Assembly (NCBI GenBank): GCA_002340985.1
Contig: DDNC01000002.1
Span: forward strand, 208,146-224,178
Length of the DNA: 16,033 nucleotides
Reading direction: 5' to 3'
Origin: Firmicutes bacterium UBA2530
GTDB taxonomy: Bacteria > Bacillota > Clostridia > Tissierellales > Sedimentibacteraceae
Positions within the stretch are counted from its first letter, which is position 1, and each line of letters starts with the position of its first letter. The position numbers were made by a program, and so were the translations under genes. The notes beneath the pieces were generated by a model. It made no database searches and was not told where the DNA came from. It worked only from the letters and a program-made list of their open reading frames with translations. Shown here piece by piece: positions 1 to 7,015 of this stretch.

Positions 1-17
1 TCCGTGGCTGTCTCTTT

Positions 18-560
18 CTATAATCTTTTTTTAAGGCTTTGTCCCACATATACTGCAATTACTGCTTTTAATGTATCACCGGGAATGAACATAAACATGC
101 CCATATTTAAAACCTGCATTATATTGAGTTTTTTAGAAAGCATAACATTTAAGATTCCGTACATGTAGGGTAGACCCACGGCATACAGCACAGCGGTACC
201 GGCAATAACAGCAAGTGAAATGTTTCCTGATGTATTTTCTCTTTCGGCAATTTTTCCGACACAGTATGCCATTGCTATGTAGCCAAGCAAGAATCCTGCA
301 CTTGGCTTAAGCATATGCTGAAAACCGCCAGAAAATCCCGAAAATATGGGCAGGCCGGAAAGTCCCAGCAAAACATATGCAATCTGTGAATATACAGCCT
401 TTTTTGAGCCTAAAACAATTCCCGCAAGCAATACGAAAAATGACTGCAGTGTAATCGGTACAGGCCCAACGGGTATTGCTATAAACGCTCCTATGGCGGT
501 CAAAGCGGCAAACATGCCTATCTGAGTAATATCTTTGGTGGTTAATTTTGTAGTTGTCAT
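18..560 (-). CDS. bioY: BioY-type biotin transporter S-component
   Basis: This 180-residue, very hydrophobic protein matches BioY, the membrane S-component that binds biotin and imports it, alone or with an energy-coupling-factor (ECF) ATPase module. Family features seen are the N-terminal segment with GPVPITLQSFFVLLAG (about 32-47), the glycine-rich GLPIFSGFSGG loop (about 68-78) followed by PSAGFLLGY, and a C-terminal FIPGDTLKA motif (about 158-166). About six membrane segments can be drawn and the length is normal. The ATG at 560 follows a GGGAG ribosome site. It overlaps the stop codon of birA by 4 bases (ATGA), which implies translational coupling and shared BirA control. No ECF ATPase or EcfT gene lies in the window, so those would be encoded elsewhere. 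No biotin synthesis genes are adjacent, which suggests the cell scavenges biotin. Confidence 0.93.
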   Translation of the reverse strand: MTTTKLTTKDITQIGMFAALTAIGAFIAIPVGPVPITLQSFFVLLAGIVLGSKKAVYSQIAYVLLGLSGLPIFSGFSGGFQHMLKPSAGFLLGYIAMAYCVGKIAERENTSGNISLAVIAGTAVLYAVGLPYMYGILNVMLSKKLNIMQVLNMGMFMFIPGDTLKAVIAVYVGQSLKKRL

Positions 561-1543
561 ATTTTTCTCCCGTTATTTTTTCTTAATGATATTTCTCCTG
601 AATGCAGAATTTCCTTGCTGCCGTCTTCATGGAAGACGACCAGCCCTCCGTATTCATCTATATCCTGTGCATAGCCTTCAAACCATTGGCCGTTTCTGCA
701 GTATCTTACATTTTCCCCTAAAATCATGGAGCGTTCTCTGTAAATGCTCAGGAAAGATCTGTCTTCAAGGTTTTCGCACACAGAGAGCACATTGTTGATT
801 ATTTCTGCGGCAATACGGTTGCGTATGAAGCTGTCGTCGCCGGAATTAAATACCGAGCCTGCTGTTTCTTTGAGTTCTGTTGGAAACAGTTCAGTTTTCA
901 CATTCAGTCCTATACCTACAACCACGCTGCTGACAGTCCCGCTTTCCATGTCTGTTACAGCCTCGGTAAGGATTCCGCACACTTTTTTGTTGTTGATATA
1001 TATGTCATTGACCCACTTTATTTCAGGAACGAAGTCAGTAAATGAATCAACGGCAAGACACACAGCAACTGCCGCTGCGGTGGTGATTAAAACGGAGTCT
1101 GATACATTCAGCTGAGGCTTGAGTATGATGCTCATATAAATACCTGATTCTGAGGGAGAATAAAAGTTTCTGCCCATTCTTCCTCTGCCCGATGTCTGCT
1201 CTTCTGATAATATGACTGTGCCATGATCTGCATTTTTCATTGCCAGCACCTTTGCCTCCGTATTGGTGGAGCCTATGGTTTTATAAACTGAAATGTGAAT
1301 GTTGCTGTATTTTTCTTTTAAGAACGGACGTATTCCTTCCGATGATAATACATCTGATTGAGGAGACAATGAATATCCCTTGTTTGACACTCCGTCAATC
1401 ATATATCCTTCATCTTTTAGGGAATTTATTGCCTTCCACACTGCTGTTCTGGAAACTCCAAGCCTTTCAGCAAGTTCCTGACCGGATATGATTTCCCCTT
1501 TGTACTGTTCCAATATATGTATAATTTCATTTTTAACTGACAT
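557..1543 (-). CDS. birA: Bifunctional biotin-protein ligase / biotin operon repressor BirA
   Basis: A 328-residue class II biotin ligase. It activates biotin with ATP, attaches it to carrier proteins such as biotin carboxyl carrier protein, and represses transcription when loaded with biotinyl-AMP. An N-terminal winged helix-turn-helix (about 1-62, with GQELAERLGVSRTAVWKAI at 21-39) precedes the catalytic domain, which carries the biotinyl-AMP loop GRGRMGR (119-125) and the KWVND motif with the catalytic lysine (176-180). An SH3-like C-terminal domain occupies about 275-322. The frame is open back to 1630, but I place the start at 1543. A GAGGTG ribosome site precedes it, the family N-terminus begins there, and the longer version would translate across the promoter and operator. 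The next gene, bioY, overlaps it. Confidence 0.94.
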   Translation of the reverse strand: MSVKNEIIHILEQYKGEIISGQELAERLGVSRTAVWKAINSLKDEGYMIDGVSNKGYSLSPQSDVLSSEGIRPFLKEKYSNIHISVYKTIGSTNTEAKVLAMKNADHGTVILSEEQTSGRGRMGRNFYSPSESGIYMSIILKPQLNVSDSVLITTAAAVAVCLAVDSFTDFVPEIKWVNDIYINNKKVCGILTEAVTDMESGTVSSVVVGIGLNVKTELFPTELKETAGSVFNSGDDSFIRNRIAAEIINNVLSVCENLEDRSFLSIYRERSMILGENVRYCRNGQWFEGYAQDIDEYGGLVVFHEDGSKEILHSGEISLRKNNGRKI

Positions 1544-1562
1544 ATCTTCACCTCTATCTTGT

Positions 1563-1591
1563 ATTATATATATAAGATGGCATGTTGTCAA
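1563..1591 (-). promoter_or_regulatory. Sigma-A-type promoter of birA-bioY
   Basis: Read on the minus strand, a consensus -35 TTGACA (1586-1591) and a consensus -10 TATAAT (1563-1568) are separated by exactly 17 bases. Transcription would begin around 1555, just upstream of the GAGGTG ribosome site of birA. The -35 hexamer lies within the BirA-type inverted repeat, so a bound repressor would exclude RNA polymerase. Confidence 0.88.
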
Positions 1592-1615
1592 CCAAAAAAA
1601 TAAAACGGTTAACAA
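1585..1615. promoter_or_regulatory. BirA operator (inverted repeat)
   Basis: The inverted repeat TTGTCAACC (1585-1593) and GGTTAACAA (1607-1615) matches in eight of nine paired positions and has a 13-base, A-rich spacer. It closely resembles the known BirA operator form TTGTAAACC-N-GGTTTACAA. It lies just before birA-bioY and contains the -35 box, as expected for autoregulation by biotinyl-AMP-bound BirA. The spacer is slightly shorter than the 14-16 bases I recall for characterised sites. Confidence 0.85.
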
Positions 1616-1689
1616 TGCTTTCCGGAACATTTTGATGTAATAATCGTCATATTAATTATTACTTTGTTATGGAAAATTAAGTAAGGTTG

Positions 1690-1698
1690 TGAGATAAT
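1690..1698 (+). promoter_or_regulatory. Possible extended -10 promoter of the first GH18 gene
   Basis: A TG dinucleotide at 1690-1691, one base and then GATAAT (1693-1698) form an extended -10 element about 20 bases before the ATG at 1718. No well-placed -35 hexamer is visible; TTGTTA at 1664-1669 is too far upstream. This is a weak call, based on position and the -10 match alone. Confidence 0.35.
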
Positions 1699-1717
1699 CA
1701 TAATGAGGTGAAAAGAC

Positions 1718-3100
1718 ATGAAAAAATTAGCTTATATTTTAATTGCAACAATCATTTTAGTATCTTTATATTCAATACCCGTATTTGCAGAGCAGGGTAA
1801 GACGGAACAAACACGGGAATTTAAAGTCATAGGATATTATTCCGGAGATTTATTCGATGAACCCGTTGGAAATCTTCAGACAGATAAATTAACACATGTG
1901 ATTTATGCTTTTTTGATTCCGAAAAGCGACGGAACACTTGTGGAACTCAGTAAGCCGGAGCAGCTCAGGAGCATTGTGAAGCAGTCTAAAAGGGACGGTG
2001 CCAAGGTGTTTGTAGCCGTGGGAGGATGGTCATATGAAGGAAAGCCTCTGCAGCCCGTATTTGAGCAGGTTGCAGCATCTGATGACACAAGAAAGCTTCT
2101 CATAGAGAATATCTGCGCATTTGCGGAGGAATATAATCTCGATGGCGTTGAGCTTGACTGGGAGCATCCCAATAAAAATACTATCGCTGATTATGAAAAG
2201 TTAGCGGTAGAATTAAGTGCTGCTTTGAAGCTCATGGGTAAGGAAACAACGGCAGCTCTCAATGGTGCTTGGTCAAGTACGGCAGGGCCCGAGCCGTCTA
2301 TGGTTCTCACGGATGAATGCCTGAAAAGCTTCAGCTTTATAAATGTAATGGCATATGATACAAACAATACAGACCACAGCCCTATATGGTTTTCAGGAAC
2401 TTCCATAGATTATTGGCTTAACAGAGGTGTTCCGGCAGAAGAAATTGTTATTGGGATGCCTTTGTATGCAAGACCAAGCTGGAAGCAATACAGGCATCTG
2501 GTAGCGGAAAATCCCGAATACGCATTTGTTGACTACGCACCCACTGTGCCTATGGAATCCTATTACAACGGCATGAATACACTGAGAGAAAAGACAGTGA
2601 TAGCATTAAGCAGGGCGGGAGGAGTGATGTTGTTTGACGTTAATGAGGATACAAATGATGAATACAGCATAGTTTCCATGATAGACAGCCTGGTTAAAAG
2701 AACAGCAAACTTATCTAAGGAAGAATTAAGCAGATACGTAACTGTGATTCTCAACCAAAGAGAATTAGAGTTTATAAAGGAAGACGGCTATGGTGTTCCT
2801 TTCATAAATGCAGACAGCAGAACGATGGTGCCTCTCAGAAAGCCTCTTGAGGCAATCGGTGCATCTTTGAGTTATGATTCTAAAAACAGAATTGTTACTG
2901 CATCTAAGGATAGCACCACGGTCACCATTCCCATAGGCGAAAATGTAATTTATGTTAATGGAATTAAGGTTGAAACAGATACGGAAGCCATAATAAAGGA
3001 AGACAGGACTTACATTCCGCTCAGGGCAGTGCTGGAGGCATTTGGATATAAATTTGACTGGCACGGAAGCAGCAGGACTGTTATAATATCTAATAATTAG
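1718..3100 (+). CDS. Secreted GH18 glycosidase with C-terminal amine-oxidase-N-like domain
   Basis: A 460-residue exported protein. Residues 1-24 form a signal peptide (basic MKK, hydrophobic core, PVFA-EQ cleavage site). Residues about 35-325 are a GH18 (chitinase-like) barrel. It has the strand-3 motif VGGW (101-104), the strand-4 catalytic motif DGVELDWE (142-149, proton donor Glu149) and MAYD (211-214). The strand-4 motif departs from the usual DxxDxDxE because Glu145 replaces the middle Asp. Residues about 340-458 are a copper-amine-oxidase-N-like domain built from two half repeats, TMVPLRKPLEAIG (369-381) and TYIPLRAVLEAFG (431-443). That domain recurs on clostridial secreted proteins and is thought to bind envelope polymers. 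The substrate is probably chitin-like or peptidoglycan N-acetylglucosamine bonds, but this is not determined. The ATG follows a GAGGTG ribosome site. A paralogue starts at 15162. Confidence 0.9.
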   Translation: MKKLAYILIATIILVSLYSIPVFAEQGKTEQTREFKVIGYYSGDLFDEPVGNLQTDKLTHVIYAFLIPKSDGTLVELSKPEQLRSIVKQSKRDGAKVFVAVGGWSYEGKPLQPVFEQVAASDDTRKLLIENICAFAEEYNLDGVELDWEHPNKNTIADYEKLAVELSAALKLMGKETTAALNGAWSSTAGPEPSMVLTDECLKSFSFINVMAYDTNNTDHSPIWFSGTSIDYWLNRGVPAEEIVIGMPLYARPSWKQYRHLVAENPEYAFVDYAPTVPMESYYNGMNTLREKTVIALSRAGGVMLFDVNEDTNDEYSIVSMIDSLVKRTANLSKEELSRYVTVILNQRELEFIKEDGYGVPFINADSRTMVPLRKPLEAIGASLSYDSKNRIVTASKDSTTVTIPIGENVIYVNGIKVETDTEAIIKEDRTYIPLRAVLEAFGYKFDWHGSSRTVIISNN

Positions 3101-3137
3101 GGATTGTATAATTGAGGATAGGGGTGAGGTGATCAAA

Positions 3138-3323
3138 ATGTACAAATATACTTATACAAAGGCAACTACGGGAGGGCTTTTCAACGGAAAGCAGAATCAT
3201 AGGGAAATAATAGACAACTACAGCAAAGCAGGATGGCGTTTTGTTACAGCCATACCTACGGAAAGTACTTCTCACGGAAGGGTATTGGAGTTTGATCTCA
3301 TATTTGAAAAAGAAGAAGAGTAA
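3138..3323 (+). CDS. DUF4177 family small protein
   Basis: A 61-residue protein resembling DUF4177, a family of very small proteins of unknown function in Firmicutes. The typical pattern is visible: an aromatic start (MYKYTYTK), an amphipathic NHREIIDNYSKAGWRFV stretch around 21-37, and a final FDLIFEKE strand. A GTG at 3129 could add three residues. I prefer the ATG at 3138 because the GAGGTGAT ribosome site (3126-3133) is well spaced from it and overlaps the GTG. It lies 37 bases after the GH18 gene with no terminator between, so it may share that transcript. Confidence 0.75.
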   Translation: MYKYTYTKATTGGLFNGKQNHREIIDNYSKAGWRFVTAIPTESTSHGRVLEFDLIFEKEEE

Positions 3324-3411
3324 TATTTCCCAGAAAATAATTGCTGCATTCTGAAATGCAATTGAAATTTATATATCTTTGTAATTTTGAATGTTAAGAT
3401 TAGGAGGAGCT

Positions 3412-3540
3412 ATGCCGCCCTTCGATGTTCCTGATGAATCATTCATGGCGCTGGAGCTGGAAGATTATGCACTTACGTGAACTCAGGGAATTGTTGTGTA
3501 CGGAGAGGAATTTTTGATTCAGCAGATGAATGAGGTATAG
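3412..3540 (+). pseudogene. TGA-interrupted short reading frame, unrecognised
   Basis: After a strong ribosome site (AGGAGG, 3402-3407), an ATG at 3412 opens 22 codons (starting MPPFDVPDESF) that stop at TGA 3478-3480. The same frame continues for 19 more codons (TQGIVVYGEEFLIQQMNEV) to a TAG at 3538-3540, 12 bases before the next gene. Both halves look like ordinary acidic protein sequence, which suggests a 42-residue gene broken by one stop. A 22-residue peptide or TGA recoding are alternatives, and I see no obvious selenocysteine hairpin after the TGA. I do not recognise the family. The rest of 3324-3552 holds only a short TGCATT/AATGCA hairpin (3345-3360) without a U-tract. Confidence 0.4.
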
Positions 3541-3552
3541 TGAGGTTGGGAT

Positions 3553-4596
3553 ATGACATTACAATTAGTTAAGCCTAAAGGGCTTAAAAAAGGAGACAAG
3601 GTTGCAACCGTCAGCCTTTCATGGGGAGGAGCAGGCGATGATGACATACGGTGGAGATACAGTCAGGGTAAAGATCGCCTTGAAAATTTATTTGGACTTA
3701 AAGTTGTGGAAATGCCGCACACATTGAGCGGTACGGAATTTGTGTACAATAATCCACGAAAAAGAGCTGAAGACTTGATGAATGCTTTTGCCGATAAGTC
3801 AATAAAAGCAATATTTTCATGCATTGGCGGAGAGGAAAGTATACGTATGCTTCCCTATATTGATTTTGATATAATAAGGAATAATCCGAAGATATTTATC
3901 GGTTATTCGGATTCAACAATCACTCATCTGCTGTGCCTGAAGGCAGGAATTTCATCTTTTTACGGAGCTTCTGTGCTGAACGAATTTGCCGAAAATGTTA
4001 AAATGCACGATTATACCGTAAAATATATAAACAAAACCTTGTTTTCAAATGAGCCCATAGGCAGGATTGAAAGTCCGGAATACTGGACCAGCGAAAGAAC
4101 ACCGTGGCTGATAGAGAATAAATACATAGAGAAAAAAATGCAGTCAAACACGGGATATGAACTTCTTCAGGGCAGTGGCCTTGCAAAGGGCAGGCTCATA
4201 GGAGGGTGCATTGAGGTGCTTGAAATGGCAAAGCAGACTTCTATCTGGCCAAAGGATAATGACTGGAACAATGCCATAATGTTTATCGAAACCTCGGAGG
4301 ATATGCCGGAACCGAGATATGTTGAGTATTGGCTTAGAAATTACGGAACACAAGGAATTTTGAGAAGAATAAACGGAATTATCTGGGGAAAACCCTATAA
4401 CAACAAGTATTATGATGAATATAAAGAGGTTATTTACAAGGTTTTAAGAGAATTAGAATTAAATGATCTTCCCGTTCTTTACAATGTGAGCTTTGGGCAT
4501 ACCCTGCCCATGACCGTGATACCATACGGAGCACTGGCAGAAATAAACTGCGAGGAAAAGAGCTTTTCGATTTTAGAGAGTGGCGTGGAAATTTAG
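3553..4596 (+). CDS. S66 family peptidase (LD-carboxypeptidase / MccF-like)
   Basis: A 347-residue cytoplasmic serine peptidase of family S66, which includes the muramoyl-tetrapeptide LD-carboxypeptidase LdcA and the microcin C self-immunity protein MccF. The nucleophile motif GYSD places Ser119. Glu246 in FIETSED (245-251) and His316 in SFGHTLPM (313-320) complete the Ser-Glu-His triad, with spacing that fits MccF. The GGEE turn (92-95) is also typical. Overall it looks closer to the MccF branch, which cleaves aminoacyl-nucleotide or peptidyl-nucleotide amides, but recycling of wall peptides cannot be excluded. The start has a modest GAGG site. The ASCH gene begins 11 bases after its stop, so the two are probably cotranscribed. 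Confidence 0.9.
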   Translation: MTLQLVKPKGLKKGDKVATVSLSWGGAGDDDIRWRYSQGKDRLENLFGLKVVEMPHTLSGTEFVYNNPRKRAEDLMNAFADKSIKAIFSCIGGEESIRMLPYIDFDIIRNNPKIFIGYSDSTITHLLCLKAGISSFYGASVLNEFAENVKMHDYTVKYINKTLFSNEPIGRIESPEYWTSERTPWLIENKYIEKKMQSNTGYELLQGSGLAKGRLIGGCIEVLEMAKQTSIWPKDNDWNNAIMFIETSEDMPEPRYVEYWLRNYGTQGILRRINGIIWGKPYNNKYYDEYKEVIYKVLRELELNDLPVLYNVSFGHTLPMTVIPYGALAEINCEEKSFSILESGVEI

Positions 4597-4607
4597 AGGA
4601 GAACAGC

Positions 4608-5072
4608 ATGGAAAATGAATCGATAAAGCAAATGTGGAGAAATTATCTCCTATCAATAGGAGAAAGTTCGGACACGACAGACGAGAATTACACTGCTTGG
4701 CATTTTGACAATAACGAACGGGATGCAAACGAGTTGGCGGAATTGGTGCTTGAAGGAACGAAAAGGGCAACAGCATCCTTATACGATTCCTACAAAAACG
4801 GTGAAGAAATACCCAAGGTAGGAGATTTGAGCATTATTACAAATTGGAGCGGCATAGCTAAGTGCATTATTATGAGCACAAGCATTGAGGTTGTTCCGTA
4901 CAAGGATGTAGACGAAGAATTTGCGGCAACGGAAGGAGAGGGCGACAAATCCCTCGAATACTGGAGAAAGGTCCACCGGAAGTTTTTTACGGAGGAACTG
5001 ACTGAAATAGGTGGTGAGTTCAGCGAAGAAATCCCTGTTGTATGTGAAAAATTCGAAGTGGTTTTTAAATAA
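4608..5072 (+). CDS. ASCH domain protein
   Basis: A 154-residue protein of the bacterial ASCH group, a PUA-like beta-barrel fold linked to RNA or nucleotide binding; a few members have been reported as ribonucleases. Diagnostic stretches are GTKRATASLYD (50-60, the basic nucleic-acid-facing motif), PKVGDLSIITNWSG (69-82), VVPYKDVDEEFAATEGEGD (95-113) and LEYWRKVHRKFF (116-127). The length is normal for the family. The ATG follows an AGAGGAGA ribosome site. It sits 11 bases downstream of the S66 peptidase gene. The context gives no specific function, and the RNA role is family-based inference. Confidence 0.88.
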   Translation: MENESIKQMWRNYLLSIGESSDTTDENYTAWHFDNNERDANELAELVLEGTKRATASLYDSYKNGEEIPKVGDLSIITNWSGIAKCIIMSTSIEVVPYKDVDEEFAATEGEGDKSLEYWRKVHRKFFTEELTEIGGEFSEEIPVVCEKFEVVFK

Positions 5073-5110
5073 GAGCAGTAATAAATTATATTAACATCAA
5101 AGAGGTAAAA

Positions 5111-6109
5111 ATGAGTGTTTCAATCTCAAAGGCTATATTACACATACTTGATCCAAGCATAGGCGTGCCGGTACTATCCGAAAATCTCATGTCTTTTAAC
5201 GAAGAAATGAGAGAATACACAGAAAAGCACATTTTAAAGTGCTATAATGATGCCGACATGAAGAAAACAAAGTTTGTAAATAATGAAGGCCTTTTTCTTA
5301 AATTAATCAAAGAATACATTAATAACGATGATTTTATAAAATTTTCAAATGAGGTATCCGGGTTTTTCTATGGAATGATAACAGAAAACCCGGATATAAA
5401 GCCATGTGACCTTTTATTTGTGCAGGCCAATGTTTTCAATAAGGACTATATGATAATTCTTAAACTTAATTATAAAAAAGGTTATATACATTTTACAAAG
5501 CAGGAGGAGTCCACAAAGAATATAATTATAGAGCAGCCATGTGCGCTGCCCTCGGCTACTCAGAAGATAGATGAATTTATTTTTGTGGATTTGAACAGCC
5601 TTGATGTGTTTGTAAAGGAAAAGAAATGTCAGGTCAACAACGAGCCATGCTACTACATTTCCAGGTATTTACTGGAATGTAAGGAAGAGAAGCCTGACAG
5701 AGAAAAGGTGAAAATTATTACGGAAACCACAGATAAAATAATAAAGGAATATTATGATGATGATGTGTTTATGAAGAGCAAGGTTAAGAACATCATCAGA
5801 GAAAATGTGGAAGAAAACTTGAACATAAATGTGGAGGAAATCTCCGAGAAGGTGTTCACGGACACCGACGCGAAAAAAATATATACGGAAGAAATACAAA
5901 TGAAGGGTATACATGAGCCCGAAGTAAAGGTAAATTTCAATTATGCCAACAAAATAAAGACCAAACAAAAGTTCATAACCGACGAGGGCATCGAAATAAA
6001 TATTCCATATGAAATCCTCAGCGACAAGGAAAAGGTCGAATTTATTACTAATAATGATGGCACCATTTCAATAATGCTGAAGAATATAGACAATATTGTT
6101 GATAAGTAA
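5111..6109 (+). CDS. 37-kDa nucleoid-associated type protein (NdpA/YejK-like)
   Basis: A 332-residue soluble protein resembling the bacterial 37-kDa nucleoid-associated family (E. coli YejK/NdpA), in the divergent form found in Firmicutes. Visible traits are the N-terminal AILHILDPSIGVPVLSE (8-24), a helical middle, the strand pattern DLLFVQANVFNKDYMIILKLNYKKGY (100-125, given in part), and a basic and acidic C-terminal half ending in a strand-rich segment about 275-328 (IEINIPYEILSDKEKVEF). No signal peptide or membrane segment is present. Members associate with nucleoid DNA but their role is not settled. The ATG follows AGAGGT. The next gene is 20 bases downstream. Confidence 0.75.
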   Translation: MSVSISKAILHILDPSIGVPVLSENLMSFNEEMREYTEKHILKCYNDADMKKTKFVNNEGLFLKLIKEYINNDDFIKFSNEVSGFFYGMITENPDIKPCDLLFVQANVFNKDYMIILKLNYKKGYIHFTKQEESTKNIIIEQPCALPSATQKIDEFIFVDLNSLDVFVKEKKCQVNNEPCYYISRYLLECKEEKPDREKVKIITETTDKIIKEYYDDDVFMKSKVKNIIRENVEENLNINVEEISEKVFTDTDAKKIYTEEIQMKGIHEPEVKVNFNYANKIKTKQKFITDEGIEINIPYEILSDKEKVEFITNNDGTISIMLKNIDNIVDK

Positions 6110-6129
6110 AAAGGCTGGGAGGTACAGAG

Positions 6130-6864
6130 TTGACTGTAGATAGCATCAGGTACTTGATTGGAAAGAAAGCATTTAGAATTGTGCTTGCACTGATATTGGC
6201 TGCGGCAGCAATTCTGTATTTCAAAGCATTTTTTACAACGGGAATATTTTTCAACGGTACATTTTTGAAAAAAGAAATTTTGTTAAAAGAAACTCATTAC
6301 ACCGGGAAGGATAAACAGGGAGACATTAAAATAACAGTGCTTGGAAAGGCAGATTATAATGAGGAAAGTGAAGCAAAAGTAACGTTCAGTCTTCCTAACA
6401 ATGTGGTTAAAAGTTATAGGGTGTATTTAAACCGCATTGATAGATGGGCACAAGGTTCTGTTGAAATAGAGGATGAAAATAATAATAAAGTTTTTGAAGG
6501 AAAGTATATAAAGGGAAGTTCTATTTTGTACGACAAAGAGAATAATCCTGTAATTGATATAAGATTATTTAAAAACAGTGAGGAAATTTTTAGTGCTGAT
6601 TATGAAATTCCGATAAAGACCATAGTCAGTATTTCACTGAATGAAGATGAGACAATAAGAGGAAATATGCATTTTATGTTTTTGGCACTGTTCTTGATAA
6701 TAATTACGGTTATTGACATAAAATATCCACTGTTTTTCTTTGAACTGAGGCATAGCTTTGAAGTGGATAACCCACAGCCTTCGGATATTTATTTAACCAT
6801 GCAGAAGATTGAATGGGTGGTATTTCCTGTAATTGCCTTGATTCTTCTGATTGTATCAATATAA
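6130..6864 (+). CDS. Three-pass membrane protein of unknown function (TTG start)
   Basis: A 244-residue membrane protein I cannot assign confidently. Hydrophobic segments lie at about 15-33, 180-197 and 227-243. The stretch 50-175 between the first two is polar and strand-rich, and is probably outside the cell. The C-terminal unit PLFFFELRHSFEVDN-PQPSDIYL (200-222, hyphen inserted) followed by a membrane segment resembles the small DUF6199-type membrane modules, a tentative likeness from memory. Translation appears to start at TTG 6130, since an excellent GGGAGGT site (6117-6123) is spaced six bases from it and no ATG competes nearby. It is the last gene of the run that began at 1718 and is followed by a terminator. 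Confidence 0.7.
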   Translation: MTVDSIRYLIGKKAFRIVLALILAAAAILYFKAFFTTGIFFNGTFLKKEILLKETHYTGKDKQGDIKITVLGKADYNEESEAKVTFSLPNNVVKSYRVYLNRIDRWAQGSVEIEDENNNKVFEGKYIKGSSILYDKENNPVIDIRLFKNSEEIFSADYEIPIKTIVSISLNEDETIRGNMHFMFLALFLIIITVIDIKYPLFFFELRHSFEVDNPQPSDIYLTMQKIEWVVFPVIALILLIVSI

Positions 6865-6916
6865 TGGGCTTTAGTTGTTATTATGTATCAGTGGCATGCA
6901 TACTATTCCATCAATG

Positions 6917-6944
6917 ACAATAGACAGGGGCTATTGTTTTTTTT
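6917..6944 (+). terminator. Rho-independent terminator
   Basis: A perfect 7-base stem, ACAATAG (6917-6923) with CTATTGT (6931-6937), has a 7-base loop and runs directly into eight T residues (6937-6944). It ends the rightward run finishing at 6864 and insulates the regulator/MFS module that follows. Confidence 0.85.
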
Positions 6945-6956
6945 GTAACTATTCTG

Positions 6957-6986
6957 TTGACATTACATAAAATAACATGTTACAAT
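6957..6986 (+). promoter_or_regulatory. Sigma-A-type promoter of the regulator-MFS operon
   Basis: A consensus -35 TTGACA (6957-6962) and -10 TACAAT (6981-6986) are separated by 18 bases. They sit just before the regulator gene whose ATG is at 7016, giving a leader of roughly 23 bases. The -10 lies inside a perfect palindrome. Confidence 0.8.
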
Positions 6987-6994
6987 AATTGTAA
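6980..6994. promoter_or_regulatory. Palindromic operator over the -10 box
   Basis: TTACAAT-A-ATTGTAA is a perfect palindrome with 7-base arms. It covers the whole -10 hexamer of the promoter and lies 22 bases before the ATG of the winged-helix gene. Two more dyads crowd the spot: TAACATGTTA (6973-6982) and the arms CATTACA (6961-6967) / TGTAATG (6990-6996). The position and symmetry suit a dimeric winged-helix repressor controlling its own operon; binding by the adjacent regulator is inferred. Confidence 0.65.
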
Positions 6995-7015
6995 TGATTA
7001 TTGACGGAGGGTTTT

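Noticed and set aside
744..1115. Plus-strand open frame inside birA (123 codons)
   Set aside because: Antisense shadow of birA, without ribosome site or protein-like composition.
1544..1630. 29-residue N-terminal extension of BirA (start at 1630)
   Set aside because: It would translate through the -10, -35 and operator, has no family likeness and no ribosome site; 1543 has GAGGTG.
3345..3360. TGCATT-CTGA-AATGCA hairpin after the DUF4177 gene
   Set aside because: Stem of six and no U-tract, so not convincing as a terminator.
3478..3480. TGA read as selenocysteine
   Set aside because: No obvious bacterial SECIS-like stem-loop follows, the context is not a redox protein, and no selenium genes are visible; a stop mutation is simpler.
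5669..5968. Minus-strand frames inside the nucleoid-type gene
   Set aside because: Hydrophobic-looking only because they are antisense to a lysine/glutamate-rich gene; no start signals.
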